A stretch of DNA of 64,000 bases from Cognatishimia coralii (GCF_037478305.1 NZ_JBBGAZ010000012.1:24114-88113), one strand, 5' to 3'. Positions 35,836-46,031 are shown, counted from the stretch's first letter. The notes: a model not told the origin generated them from the sequence alone. Made by a program: numbers and translations.

Positions 35836-37290
35836 ATGAAAGAAATGAATTATCCGACCATCCAGCACCTCATCGGACGAGACTGGATCGCTTCTCCCAC
35901 GCCAGAGGATCGTGCAGTCATAAACCCTGCAAACGGGCAAACTATCGGACAGATTCCGCAGGCTAGCGCCGCAGATCTAGACCATGCGGTTCACTCGGCC
36001 GAATCAGCTTTTCGCCGATGGAAAAACAGCTCTCCCATGGAACGAAGTGCGATTTTGCGGCGGTTTGCCGACCTGCTGCGCCAAAATGACAGACTGATCG
36101 CTGGCTGGATCACTCTCGATGAAGGCAAGCCGCTGGCTGAGGCTTTGGCTGAGGTCCGCGCCTCGGCTGACCACGTTGACTGGCACGCCGAGGAATGTCG
36201 GCGCATTTATGGGCGCATCATTCCATCACGCAGCCCGCGGGTACAGCAGCTTGTCGTGCGCGAACCGATAGGCGTCTGCCTTGCCATCACGCCTTGGAAT
36301 TTTCCGCTGAGCCAAGCGGTACGCAAGGTCGCGGCGGCGCTTGCGTCAGGTTGCACGATGATCTTAAAAGCCCCGGCAGAGGCTCCGGCGGGTTGCATGG
36401 CAATTGCTCGCTATCTGCTGGATGCAGGATTGCCCGAAGGCTGTCTGAACCTTGTCTGGGGTAATGCGGCCTTCATTTCGGAAACTCTAATTGCGCGCCC
36501 CGAGGTGCGCAAAATCACCTTCACCGGTTCGGTCGAGGTGGGCAAGCATCTGGCAGAATTGGCTGGCCGCCATATGAAGCGGGCGACGATGGAGCTCGGC
36601 GGTCACGCGCCCGTATTGGTGTTCGACGACACCGATGCCACGGCCGCGGCGCGCGCCTTGGCGGTCAACAAGCTGCGCAATGCAGGCCAGGTGTGCATCG
36701 CCCCAACCCGGTTTTACGTACAACAAGGCATCTACGATCGATTTCTGTCCGAACTAGTTTCAGCATTTGAGAGCGTAAAGGTGGGCGCTGGTTTAGCCGA
36801 AGGCACGCAGATGGGACCATTGTGTCATCGCGGACGCGTGAATGCGATGGAAAAGCTCGTCGAGGATGCCCGCGAAAACGGCGCACGGGTGTTGACGGGA
36901 GGCAAAAGGCTTGGAAATCATGGTAACTTCTATGCCCCGACAATCGTCGATACGCCCAACGACGACATTGACTTGATGCGCGAAGAACCCTTCGGCCCGA
37001 TTGCTGTCGTCTCGTCTTTTCGTGACATAGAGGACGGACTGTCGCGGGCCAACGGGCTACCCTTCGGGCTGGCGTCCTATGTCTTTACCAATTCGTTAGA
37101 GCGTGCAGATAAAGCAGCTGCGGGTTTGCAGGCAGGTATGGTAAGCATCAACCAGTTCGGCCTCGCTCTGCCCGAGACTCCGTTTGGAGGCGTGAGAGAC
37201 AGCGGCTATGGGACTGAAGGCGGGACGGAAACCTTCGAAGGCTATCTCATTACCAAATTTATCTCGCGCAATCGCGCGCCAGTGCTGTGA
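35836..37290 (+). CDS. NAD(P)-dependent aldehyde dehydrogenase, candidate 6-oxohexanoate dehydrogenase
   Basis: A 484-residue aldehyde dehydrogenase of the succinate-semialdehyde type. ATG 35836 is preceded by GAGGG; codons upstream are open but unlikely. ITPWNFPLSQAVRKVAAAL (cofactor site), TFTGSVEVGKHL, the general base Glu in TMELGGHAPV and the catalytic Cys in NAGQVCIAPTR are present, and EEPFGPIAVV completes the fold. It fits oxidation of 6-oxohexanoate to adipate (ChnE role). It is transcribed with the FadB-like gene 2 bases downstream and away from the IclR gene. Confidence 0.83.
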   Translation: MKEMNYPTIQHLIGRDWIASPTPEDRAVINPANGQTIGQIPQASAADLDHAVHSAESAFRRWKNSSPMERSAILRRFADLLRQNDRLIAGWITLDEGKPLAEALAEVRASADHVDWHAEECRRIYGRIIPSRSPRVQQLVVREPIGVCLAITPWNFPLSQAVRKVAAALASGCTMILKAPAEAPAGCMAIARYLLDAGLPEGCLNLVWGNAAFISETLIARPEVRKITFTGSVEVGKHLAELAGRHMKRATMELGGHAPVLVFDDTDATAAARALAVNKLRNAGQVCIAPTRFYVQQGIYDRFLSELVSAFESVKVGAGLAEGTQMGPLCHRGRVNAMEKLVEDARENGARVLTGGKRLGNHGNFYAPTIVDTPNDDIDLMREEPFGPIAVVSSFRDIEDGLSRANGLPFGLASYVFTNSLERADKAAAGLQAGMVSINQFGLALPETPFGGVRDSGYGTEGGTETFEGYLITKFISRNRAPVL

Positions 37291-37292
37291 GG

Positions 37293-39338
37293 ATGCCCAT
37301 GCCTGTTGAATTAAGCTTCTCAAATGACGCAGCAATTCTGACCATAGACAATTCGCCGCTTAACCTAATCAACGCGGAGGTTCGGGCTGGAATACAACAC
37401 TGTATCTTCAAAGTCCTCGAAACTGGGGCTACCAGGCTGATTATCACCGGCACAGGAACGACCTTCGTCGCGGGCGCGGATGCGAAGGAATTCGGTAAGT
37501 TGCCTGTTGATCCACAACTAAATGATGTGCTGATGCAACTTGCACACCTCCCGATTCCTACTATCGCAGCAATCAACGGGGCTGCGCTTGGTGGGGGACT
37601 AGAGATTGCTCTGGCTTGCTGCTATCGCATCGCCTCAACTTCTGCCAAACTGGGCTTGCCAGAGGTAAACTTGGGGATCGTGCCTGGCGCAGGGGGAACC
37701 CAAAGACTGCCGCGACTTATCGGTATTGAAGCTGCGCTTGACATGATTGTCACCGGGAAGGCTGTTTCCGCCGAGCAGGCACTGAAAATGGGACTGATCC
37801 AGCTGCTAGCCGATGACCCGCTTGGCGCGGCCATAGCTCTCGATGACGATGTACTTGAGGCGGCACAGGCACCCGACAATCTTCCTTCACCAAAGCCAAA
37901 CCACGTCGCAGCGGAAGTCGCCCGAGCGCATGTAGCGCGGCGTATGCCTGGCCAGAATGCCCCGCAGGTTGCGGTGAACCTAGTCGCGACCAGTGCGACG
38001 ACGCCGCTGCACGACGCACTAGCCAGCGAGCGCTCTGCGTTTTTGGACCTTCGTACCTCGGATCAGGCGCGGGCCCTTAGGCACGTTTTCTTCACCGAGC
38101 GTACCGCAACCAACAAGGGGCGCGCCTACCCCCGACCTTCCCGAGATGCTGAAACCGCCATCGTGGTCGGTGGTGGCAATATGGGCGCAGCTATTGCGTA
38201 CACGCTGGCGACCGCAGGGATCTCGGTGACTGTCGTCGAACGTAGTGCCTCGTCCGCCGAGTGGGCCAGTAAAAACCTGCAAAAGCTGATTGATCAGGGT
38301 ATCAGTCGCGGTATTCTGTCCGTCGATGCGGCAAAGACGGTTGAAGACCGGCTGGTTACGGTCTCAGGCTATGACGCTCTGCCACCAACCGATCTAGCAA
38401 TCGAGGCGGCCTTCGAGGATTTTGCGGTTAAGACCGCGATCCTGACCGAACTCGAAGGCGCACTGCCACCCGAGACCATCATTGCCACAAACACATCCTA
38501 TCTCGATGTAAATCGGCTCTCTGATGGGTTGAAACACCCGGCACGCTTTGTAGGGATGCATTTCTTCAGTCCTGCGCATATTATGAAACTTCTGGAAGTC
38601 GTCAGGAGCGACCGAACGTCAGACGGAACATTAGGTGCAGCACTTGTGCTGGCGCACAGGCTTGGTAAAATCCCGGTACTGTCTGGTGTTTGCGATGGCT
38701 TCATCGGAAACCGAATTTTGTCTAGCTACCGTCACGCCGCTAATCGCCTTCTGGTGAAGGGGGCTATTGTCGACGAGATCGACGCGGCTATGCGCGGATT
38801 CGGTATGGCGATGGGTCCATATGCTGCACAGGACATGTCGGGGCTGGACATCGCCTACGCGAATATCCGTCGCAAGGCCGCTGCAGAAGGGAACTGCTGT
38901 GGTCACGTGCCCTTGGTCGAGCGGCTGGTCGAAAAGCACAAACGCCTAGGACGCAAATCGGGCGCCGGATGGTACGACTATGGGCCGGACGGCAAACCCT
39001 CACCTTCGGAGCTGGTCGCTAGCGAAATACTCCGTGTCTCAGAAGAAATGAACTTCACTCGCCGGGAGTTCTCAGCTGACGAAATCGTAGAAAGGCTCTT
39101 GCTCGCAATGGTGGCGGAAGCCTGCGATATCCTTGACGAAGGCGTCGCAGAAAAACCGCAAGACATCGACCTAGTAATGATTCACGGCTACGGATTTCCC
39201 CGCTGGCGGGGAGGCCTGATGCACCACGCCAAAAATATCGGCAAGGATCGGTTGGCCGCGCTGTTTAGCGCGCTTGTCAAAGAGGACCCTTGCGACTGGA
39301 GGGTGCCTCGTTATTTAGAAAGGGTTTTCGCGACCTGA
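37293..39338 (+). CDS. enoyl-CoA hydratase/3-hydroxyacyl-CoA dehydrogenase fusion (adipate branch)
   Basis: A 681-residue bifunctional enzyme, paralogous to the one at 21573. Start ATG 37293 (or 37299). The crotonase part has GAALGGGLEIALACCY and GLPEVNLGIVPGAGGTQRLP with both Glu residues. The NAD loop reads VVGGGNMGAAIAYTLATAG, an unusual Asn in place of Thr in the GxGxMG region. FFSPAHIMKLLEVV and the C-terminal HGYGFPRWRGGLMHH follow. It would convert 2,3-dehydroadipyl-CoA to 3-oxoadipyl-CoA. Its stop abuts the decayed IS5 copy, so the insertion did not cut into the gene, or only replaced its last codons. Confidence 0.85.
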   Translation: MPMPVELSFSNDAAILTIDNSPLNLINAEVRAGIQHCIFKVLETGATRLIITGTGTTFVAGADAKEFGKLPVDPQLNDVLMQLAHLPIPTIAAINGAALGGGLEIALACCYRIASTSAKLGLPEVNLGIVPGAGGTQRLPRLIGIEAALDMIVTGKAVSAEQALKMGLIQLLADDPLGAAIALDDDVLEAAQAPDNLPSPKPNHVAAEVARAHVARRMPGQNAPQVAVNLVATSATTPLHDALASERSAFLDLRTSDQARALRHVFFTERTATNKGRAYPRPSRDAETAIVVGGGNMGAAIAYTLATAGISVTVVERSASSAEWASKNLQKLIDQGISRGILSVDAAKTVEDRLVTVSGYDALPPTDLAIEAAFEDFAVKTAILTELEGALPPETIIATNTSYLDVNRLSDGLKHPARFVGMHFFSPAHIMKLLEVVRSDRTSDGTLGAALVLAHRLGKIPVLSGVCDGFIGNRILSSYRHAANRLLVKGAIVDEIDAAMRGFGMAMGPYAAQDMSGLDIAYANIRRKAAAEGNCCGHVPLVERLVEKHKRLGRKSGAGWYDYGPDGKPSPSELVASEILRVSEEMNFTRREFSADEIVERLLLAMVAEACDILDEGVAEKPQDIDLVMIHGYGFPRWRGGLMHHAKNIGKDRLAALFSALVKEDPCDWRVPRYLERVFAT

Positions 39339-40074
39339 CGGTCAAAGTCCCGCGCCATAAGGCGCTGCCCCAGCAACTTAACACAGTGCATCTTCGTCTC
39401 GACGCGGCTTAGGCGGTGATGGTCTTCCAAGACTTTGCGTTCTTACCTGGTGGGATAACGGCGTGGACGCCACGGTCCGCAATCGCGTCCTGGCATTTTC
39501 GTGTGTCATACGCACCGTCAGCCGTGACACTGCTGGTCTGCCGGGATCTGTTCAAGAAGGTTGGGTAACACTGGAGCGTCACCGATGTGGCTCCCGGTGA
39601 TCTGAACAGCGCGCACTTCCAACGTTTGCTCGTCGATCCCGAGGTGGATCTTGCGCCAGACCCGTCGCTTGGGGCCGCCATGCTTGCGGGCATGCCACTC
39701 ACCTTCAAGCTTGATCCCCGTGCTGTCCACCAACAAGTGCAACGGCCCTTTGGAGCCGCGATACGGGATGTTCACGGCCAGGGTCTTCTGGCGCCGGGAC
39801 AGGGTGCTGAAGTCGAGCACCGTCCAGTCGAGACCGATCAGCCGCAACAGGCTCTCGACGAACCCGGTCGCCTGTCGCAAGGCCATGCCGAACAGGACCT
39901 TCATCGAAAGACAGGTCTGGGTCGCGGCGTCGCTGTAACTCTTCTGCCTGTCGGCACGGCCTCCCAGCTCATCTCGGGGTCAAACCAGATCGTCAGCGAG
40001 CCACGGCGCTTGAGCGCTTCGTTATAAGCGGGCCAGTTCATGGTCTTGTATGTCGGGGTTGTCGGTCTGCTCAT
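39339..40074 (-). pseudogene. IS5-family transposase, decayed
   Basis: A DDE transposase of the IS5/IS427 type. It begins at ATG 40074 (MSRPTTPTYKTMNWPAYNEA). It shifts frame near 39945, continues as LFGMALRQATGFVESLLRL, then DSTGIKLEGEWHARKHG and GIDEQTLEVRAVQITGSHIG, shifts frame again near 39540, and runs TADGAYDTRKC to PPGKNAKSWK. A deletion of about 35-45 codons follows, after which ETKMHCVKLLGQRLMARDF is still legible down to 39339. Three lesions make it inactive. Terminal repeats could not be defined. It separates the FadB-like gene from the monooxygenase genes. Confidence 0.85.
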
Positions 40075-40398
40075 GCACCTCAGCTACCACGCTGGATTCA
40101 TAAGATGAGTCCGACACGGGATTTGTGCATGCATGCCCCCATTGGTGCAAGTGATTTTTTGAACGGCGCGAGCGTGTGATCGGGTGCGGTCATGTATCAG
40201 GCCTCTGTGTGCGGCGCTGATGTAACCGCGGGCCGGTATGGCGATGCGCGGACCAGAGGCATATCAACAAACCGAGCTCGGTGGCTCCTGCACAAATGCT
40301 GCTTTCTCTGACCCGGATCTGATCGATCCTTTGCCCTTACTTTTCAGTGACCTCCTCACACTCCCAACTTACCGGGACGTCGTGGCATGCCGTCTTCG
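40075..40398. other. intergenic between two decayed insertion sequences
   Basis: 324 bases with no convincing gene. GATTCATAA near 40094 recurs beside the IS110 remnant (29581), which may be a shared IS end, but the match is short. The rest shows nothing I recognise. Confidence 0.35.
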
Positions 40399-41426
40399 CT
40401 ATGCCATCGCCGCCACCGGATTCCGGTAATCCTCTTGTTTCATTATGATGGCCCAGAGGCCACGCGCCATCTTGTTGGCCAGCGCAATCGCGGCGACCCA
40501 TGCGCGGCTTGCGGGTTAGTAGGCGTTTCAGCCAGCCATTATTCGGTGTGTCAAACCGCTCGACAGCCTGGAGGACAGCCATAGCGCCAGAGACCAAGAG
40601 TGTCCGGAGTCGCGCTGTCGCATCTTCGAGGTCTTCCCGAGCCGGGCTTTGCCGCCCGTCGAGTGCTGCTTCGGCACAAGCCCAAGCCAGGCGGCAAAAT
40701 CGCACCCGCGCCGGAAGGTGGCCAGGTCACGGGCAAATGTCTCGATCGCAAGCGCCGTGACAGGAACCACGCCCGGCATGGTTTGTGTTCGGCGCACCAA
40801 GTCGGCTTTCTTGGCGGCACATCGCATCTTCGCGTCAAGCTCTGCAACACGCGTATTCAGCCCCTCAATCTGCCCCAGATACATCCGGCCGAGGTCACGA
40901 ACCTCAGCATGCAGCGCGGTGTCATCACCTGCGATTGCGTCCGCGAGTCGCTTGAGATGGGCAGGCCCGCGGGCCGCGACCAATCCGTGTTCGGCGAGGT
41001 GGCCGCGTAAAGCGTTGATCATCTGGGGGCGCTGGCCGACAAACATCTGCCGCGTGCGAAACAGCATGGCACGGGCCTGCTGATCTTCCGTCTTCACTGC
41101 GAAAAAGCGCATGGTTGGACGCAATGCAGCCTCCAAGATGGCCTCTGCATCGGTCGCATCATTCTTCTGGCGTTTGACGAACGGCTTCACATAGACCGGC
41201 GGTATCAACCGCACGTCGCACCCCAGCTTCTCAAATTCGCGGCCCCAGCCATGCGCCGTGGCCACGCCTCCATGGCGATCATGCATTTGGGTTGCTGTGC
41301 CACGAACGCGAGAAACTGGCCTCGTGAAAGCTTTTTGCGAAACGCGACTGACCCATCATTGTACGCACCATGCAACTGGATAACGCGCTTTGCCAAGTCG
41401 ACACCGATAATTTTAATTTCGGACAT
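40399..41426 (-). pseudogene. IS110-family transposase with several frameshifts
   Basis: A DEDD/serine-type transposase of the IS110 family. ATG 41426 opens MSEIKIIGVDLAKRVIQLHG (first catalytic Asp). The frame shifts near 41245 within CMIAMEA, continues through RLIPPVYVKPFVKRQKNDAT and TMPGVVPVTALAIETFAR with FAAWLGLVPKQHSTGGKARL, shifts again near 40600 before AMAVLQAVERFDTPNNGWLK, and once more near 40495 before ALANKMARGLW, ending at TAG 40399. It is inactive as read. It lies directly upstream of the lactone hydrolase gene and has the same orientation as the IS5 copy. Confidence 0.85.
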
Positions 41427-41713
41427 AGATGCTCCTTCCTTCTGTGATGGCTTTTAACGCTCATCATAGTGGCACATTGCGATGCCGTCGGGAGGGGGTA
41501 TCCACGCCATCAACAGAGCCTAGTAACGGGCATATCTGCCTCACGACAGGCTGAGCACGATCATACTATTTCCAAAGCAGGATTGTTCAATACATGGCGC
41601 ATTTTTCGCCCTTACTCTGAGATAATTGGCGTATGCCGTTGACCGTTTGACGTCTTCGAGATTGGCGACGTCAGTTGGTGGCTTTGCCAAATGTTATGCT
41701 TGGGAGGATAAAC

Positions 41714-42615
41714 ATGGAAATCAGTAGAGAAGCCGATACGCTGCGGGCGCTTTATCAGAATTGGACCGATCAGATGGTCGAGAACCCAGACCTGACGATC
41801 GCGAACCTGCGCAGCATGTTCGATGAATGGGGGCAGCCCGCACTAGAGCCGGAAAACGTTAGCTACAAAAGCGATCATGTCGGAGGAGTTGAGGCTATCT
41901 GGGCCTACCAGCCGGGGCAGATACCTCGCGTGTAATTGTTTACACTCATGGTGGCGGCTTTGCCGTCGGCTCAGCCGATAGTCATCGAAAAATGGCAGGG
42001 CACCTCGCTAAGGTGCTTGGGGTTACGTCGGTGATCCTGCACTATCGGCGCGCACCCGAGCACCCATTTCCGGCGCAGATCGAAGATGCAGTAGCCGCAT
42101 ACAAAGCGCTGCTGGATAAGGGTTTCAAAGCAAGAAATATTCTGACGGCTGGCGACAGTGCTGGCGGCAATCTTGCCATCGCCAGCGTGCTGAAGTTACG
42201 CGAACTTGGGTTGCCACTGCCCGGAGCGGTCATCGCCTATTCGCCCTGGCTCGACATGGCGATGCGCGGGGAAACACTGGAAACCAACGCGGAAACCGAT
42301 GCGCTAGTCGGCAAACCGATCCTCGAAGCGATGGCGGGGATGTTCCTCGGTGAAGGCACGGATCCGCTTAATCCGTTGGCCAACCCGCTGGAGAACGATT
42401 TCACCGGTTACCCGCCGCTCTATATCAATGCCGGAGGGGCCGAGACGCTTAAGAGCGATGCCGAACGGTTGCACGAAAAGGCCAAGGCACAGGGCGTAAA
42501 CGTGACCCTGTCTATCGTCGAAGGCATGCAGCATGTCTTTCCCGCGCTTTCGGGACGCGCGCCCGAGGCAAACGAGGAACTTGGTCGCATCGCCGCATGG
42601 TATCGGGCCCTCTGA
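41714..42615 (+). pseudogene. alpha/beta hydrolase (HSL family), candidate caprolactone hydrolase, single frameshift
   Basis: A hormone-sensitive-lipase-type hydrolase. ATG 41714 follows GGGAGGA. The first 74 residues are open to a stop at 41935; from about 41918 the protein continues in the next frame with YTHGGGFAVGS (oxyanion hole), YRRAPEHPFPAQIEDAV, the nucleophile GDSAGGNLAIA, and the late Asp/His region ending EGMQHVFPALSG. One extra G near 41918 (reading GQDTSRVIVYTHGGG) would give one protein of about 300 residues, normal for the family. It is placed just upstream of the monooxygenase, where ChnC-type 6-hexanolactone hydrolases are found. It may be inactive, or this may be a base-calling error. 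Confidence 0.8.
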
Positions 42616-42730
42616 GACCTGTACTCGCACTGCATTGCGGTGCGGTGCGAGACAAACCCCTACGAAACATTCATCTAGCATCTCACCCGCAATCTGCGGG
42701 GCGGAGCGGTCTTACTCTGGGAGGAGTGAT

Positions 42731-44368
42731 ATGAACATTCAGACTGAGAATACTAAAACGGTCGGAGCGGATTTTGACGCAGTCGTCATTGGCGCGGGCT
42801 TCGGCGGGCTTTACGCTGTCCACAAACTTCGCAACGAGCAGGGACTGAACGTCCGGGGCTATGACAGCGCCAGTGACGTTGGCGGCACCTGGTGGTGGAA
42901 CCGATATCCCGGTGCGCTGTCAGACACGGAAAGCTATGTCTATCGCTATTCTTTTGACAAAGAGTTGCTTCGAAAAGGCCGCTGGAAAACCCGGTATCTG
43001 ACCCAGCCCGAGATCCTCGAATACATGAACGAGGTAGCGGATCATCTCGATCTTCGACGCAGCTACAAGTTCGACACCAAAGTGGATGGCGCGCACTATA
43101 ATGAAAAAACCGGTCTCTGGAACGTGATCACTGATAGTGGTGAGACAGTTACCGCAAAATACCTTGTCACTGGCCTCGGTCTCTTGTCCGCAACGAATGT
43201 TCCAAAATTCAAGGGCATCGATGATTTCAAAGGCCGTATCTTACACACAGGTGCCTGGCCCGAGGGAGTGGACTTGAGCAACAAACGCGTGGGCATTATC
43301 GGCACCGGCTCGACGGGTGTTCAGGTTATCACTGCAACGGCACCAATTGCAAAACACCTGACTGTTTTTCAGCGCTCTGCACAATATGTCGTGCCGATTG
43401 GGAACACCCCGCAAGACGATGCTACCATCGCCGAGCAAAAGGCGAACTACGATAATATCTGGAATCAAGTGAAGAATTCTGTTGTGGCCTTCGGCTTCGA
43501 AGAAAGCGCCGAACCCGCCGAAACCGCCTCGCCCGAGGAACGGGAGCGGGTCTTCGAAGCCGCCTGGCAGCGCGGCGGTGGTTTCTATTTCATGTTTGGC
43601 ACCTTTTGCGATATTGCGACCAGCCAAGTGGCCAATGATGCGGCCGCTGACTTCATCAAGGGCAAGATCAAGCAAATCGTGAAGGACCCCAAGGTCGCAG
43701 AGAAACTGACGCCGAAGGACCTTTACGCCAAGCGCCCGCTTTGCGGAAACAACTATTACGAGGTCTACAACCGAGACAACGTGACCCTCGCCGACGTGAA
43801 GGCCGATCCGATCGCAGAGTTCACTCCGAACGGCATTCGTCTCGAAAGCGGCGAGGAGCATGAGCTTGACATCGTAATCTTTGCCACTGGTTTCGATGCG
43901 GTCGACGGCAATTACGTCAAAATGGACCTCCGCGGACGCGGAGGCGTGACCATGCGCGACACTTGGAAGGAAGGCCCACTCGGTTACCTCGGCATGATGG
44001 AGGTAGACTTCCCTAACTTCTTCATGATCCTTGGCCCTAATGGCCCCTTCACTAACCTGCCCCCCAGCATTGAGACGCAAGTTGAATGGATCGCTGACAC
44101 GATTTGCGCAATGGAAGAAGAGGGGGTTCAAAGTGTGGAGCCAACCGTGGAGGCGCGCGACGCTTGGGTTGGCACCTGCCGTGAAATCGCCGACATGACA
44201 CTCTTCCCCAAAGCTGAAAGCTGGATCTTCGGCGCAAATATCCCCGGAAAGAAGAATGCGGTGATGTTCTACATGGCCGGGATTGGCAATTATCGCAATG
44301 CCATTAGTGCGGTTAAGGAGGAAGGTTATACATCCCTGATCCGCGACCGCACTGCCGAGAAGGTGTAA
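42731..44368 (+). CDS. chnB: cyclohexanone monooxygenase (type I Baeyer-Villiger)
   Basis: A 545-residue FAD- and NADPH-dependent Baeyer-Villiger monooxygenase that turns cyclohexanone into epsilon-caprolactone. ATG 42731 follows GGGAGGAG. It has two Rossmann motifs (GAGFGGLYAVHKLR and GIIGTGSTGVQVI) and the BVMO fingerprint FKGRILHTGAWP at residues 166-177. WWWNRYPGALSDTES, GGGFYFMFGTFCDIAT, FATGFDAVDGNYV and LGPNGPFTNLPPS follow the cyclohexanone enzyme of Acinetobacter as I remember it, and are unlike the cyclopentanone enzyme. Length agrees (543 there). Substrate range on other ring ketones is likely. Confidence 0.92.
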   Translation: MNIQTENTKTVGADFDAVVIGAGFGGLYAVHKLRNEQGLNVRGYDSASDVGGTWWWNRYPGALSDTESYVYRYSFDKELLRKGRWKTRYLTQPEILEYMNEVADHLDLRRSYKFDTKVDGAHYNEKTGLWNVITDSGETVTAKYLVTGLGLLSATNVPKFKGIDDFKGRILHTGAWPEGVDLSNKRVGIIGTGSTGVQVITATAPIAKHLTVFQRSAQYVVPIGNTPQDDATIAEQKANYDNIWNQVKNSVVAFGFEESAEPAETASPEERERVFEAAWQRGGGFYFMFGTFCDIATSQVANDAAADFIKGKIKQIVKDPKVAEKLTPKDLYAKRPLCGNNYYEVYNRDNVTLADVKADPIAEFTPNGIRLESGEEHELDIVIFATGFDAVDGNYVKMDLRGRGGVTMRDTWKEGPLGYLGMMEVDFPNFFMILGPNGPFTNLPPSIETQVEWIADTICAMEEEGVQSVEPTVEARDAWVGTCREIADMTLFPKAESWIFGANIPGKKNAVMFYMAGIGNYRNAISAVKEEGYTSLIRDRTAEKV

Positions 44369-44440
44369 AGAATTCCGTCGGGCATTAAGAAAACCCGGCG
44401 GAAACAATTAAATTTGTTCATGAACACCAAGGAGAGAACT

Positions 44441-45196
44441 ATGGGACGGGTATCCGGAAAAGTCGCACTGGTAACAGGTGGCGCCATGGGCATGGGAAAA
44501 GCCCATTGTGAAACGCTGGCACGTGAAGGCGCGCATGTATTTGTAACCGACCGTGATACGGAAGCGGGTGAAAGCGTAGTAAAAGGTATCATTGGAGCCG
44601 GAGGGAAGGCGGAATTCATTCAGCATGACGTGACGCTTGAAGAAGATTGGAAGAATGTCATCTCCACGGTGCAATCAAGTGCTGGTCGACTTGATGTGCT
44701 AGTGAACAACGCTGGCATTCTCATTCTGAAGCCGCTCCACGAAACCTCGCCTGACGAATTTGACATGACGATCAACGTCAATGTACGCGGTGTTTATCTC
44801 GGTATCCGAGCCGCGGTTCCATTGATGAAAGAGACCGAAAAAGCATCAATTATCAATATTTCTTCAATCTATGGGATTGTTGGTGCCGCTTCGGCGGGAG
44901 CCTACATTGGATCCAAAGGCGCCGTACGGATGTTGACCAAATCCTGCGCAGTCGACCTGGCCGAAAGTGGCATACGTGTCAATTCGATCCATCCCGGTGT
45001 CATCGATACTCCCATGACAAAAGATCTGCTACACGCCGACGAAGAGACCCGGCAGGCAATTCTGGGGGCCACGCTGCTCAAGCGGCCAAGCAAACCTGAA
45101 GAGGTTTCGAATGCGGTCCTGTTCCTCGCATCGGATGAGTCATCGTTCGTTCACGGAGCAGAGATTGTAGTAGATGGCGGTTATACTGCGAATTGA
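44441..45196 (+). CDS. chnA: short-chain dehydrogenase, cyclohexanol/cyclopentanol dehydrogenase-like
   Basis: A 251-residue classical SDR. ATG 44441 follows AAGGAGAG. NAD site TGGAMGMGKAH at residues 12-22, NNAG, catalytic Ser in SSIYGIVGA and the pair YIGSK are present. VNSIHPGVIDTPMTKD and the ending FVHGAEIVVDGGYTAN closely resemble cyclopentanol dehydrogenase CpnA of Comamonas as recalled. Next to a cyclohexanone monooxygenase it most likely oxidises cyclohexanol to the ketone; the symbol reflects that role rather than proven orthology. Base composition is lower in GC than in the etf genes that follow. Confidence 0.85.
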   Translation: MGRVSGKVALVTGGAMGMGKAHCETLAREGAHVFVTDRDTEAGESVVKGIIGAGGKAEFIQHDVTLEEDWKNVISTVQSSAGRLDVLVNNAGILILKPLHETSPDEFDMTINVNVRGVYLGIRAAVPLMKETEKASIINISSIYGIVGAASAGAYIGSKGAVRMLTKSCAVDLAESGIRVNSIHPGVIDTPMTKDLLHADEETRQAILGATLLKRPSKPEEVSNAVLFLASDESSFVHGAEIVVDGGYTAN

Positions 45197-45211
45197 CAGA
45201 GACACATCCCA

Positions 45212-45240
45212 AGTAACGGCCTGGAACCCGGGCCGTTACT
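45212..45240 (+). terminator. stem-loop between SDR and second etfB
   Basis: A perfect 10-base stem AGTAACGGCC / GGCCGTTACT with a 9-base loop lies 16 bases after the SDR stop. No T-run follows, so it may be a partial terminator, an mRNA-stabilising hairpin, or an attenuator before etfB. Confidence 0.5.
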
Positions 45241-45272
45241 GCCATTGCAAATTTCCAAGACGATAAACGCCA

Positions 45273-46031
45273 ATGAAAATAATTGCACCTATAAAACACC
45301 TAATTGATTACAACGTGAAGGTTCGCGTTAAGGCGGACGGTAGCGGAGTTGGTCTCGCGAATGTGAAGATGTCGATGAACCCGTTCGACGAGATTGCGGT
45401 TGAAGAGGCGATCCGTCTGAAGGAAGCGGGCAAGGCGGACGAGCTTGTCGTCGTGTCGATCGGCGTGAAACAGGCGCAGGAAACGCTGCGCACGGCGCTG
45501 GCGATGGGCGCGGACCGGGCGATCCTCGTCGTGGCCGCCGACGACGTGCACCAAGATATCGAGCCGCTGGCGGTGGCCAAGATCCTAAAGGCCGTGATCG
45601 ACGCCGAGGCGCCGGGCCTGGTGATCGCGGGCAAACAGGCGATCGACAACGACATGAACGCGACCGGCCAGATGCTGGCGGCGCTGCTGGGCTGGGGTCA
45701 GGCGACCTATGCCTCTGAGGTTGCGATCGAGGGCGAGCATGCCGTCGTGACCCGCGAAGTGGACGGCGGTCTGCAGACCATCAAGGTGAAGCTGCCGGCG
45801 ATCGTCACCGCCGACCTGCGCCTGAACGAGCCGCGCTACGCCTCGCTGCCCAACATCATGAAAGCCAAGAAGAAACCGCTGGACGAAAAGACCGCCGCCG
45901 ATTTCGGCGTCGATGTCACGCCGCGCCTGACCGTCGTCAAGACGGCAGAGCCCGCCGCGCGTTCGGCCGGGGAAATGGTTGGCTCGGTCGACGAGCTGGT
46001 GTCGAAGCTGAAAGAAAAGGGGATCGTGTAA
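45273..46031 (+). CDS. etfB: electron transfer flavoprotein beta subunit (copy 2, mosaic 5' end)
   Basis: A 252-residue ETF beta subunit, the same length as the copy at 24798 and nearly identical in the core (MNPFDEIAVEEAIRLKEAG). The first ten codons differ: MKIIAPIKHLIDYN, spelled with AT-rich codons (ATA, ATT, CCT, CTA). From about 45317 the codon choice turns GC-rich like the host genes. This looks like a recombination junction between an incoming gene and a resident etfB. It serves the acyl-CoA dehydrogenase of the adipate branch. Overlaps etfA by one base. Confidence 0.92.
   Translation: MKIIAPIKHLIDYNVKVRVKADGSGVGLANVKMSMNPFDEIAVEEAIRLKEAGKADELVVVSIGVKQAQETLRTALAMGADRAILVVAADDVHQDIEPLAVAKILKAVIDAEAPGLVIAGKQAIDNDMNATGQMLAALLGWGQATYASEVAIEGEHAVVTREVDGGLQTIKVKLPAIVTADLRLNEPRYASLPNIMKAKKKPLDEKTAADFGVDVTPRLTVVKTAEPAARSAGEMVGSVDELVSKLKEKGIV

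Noticed and set aside
42731..45196. Cyclopentanol (cpn) pathway as main function
   Set aside because: The SDR resembles CpnA, but the monooxygenase is clearly of the cyclohexanone type and the downstream genes (3-oxoadipyl-CoA thiolase) fit a C6 dicarboxylate, not glutarate.
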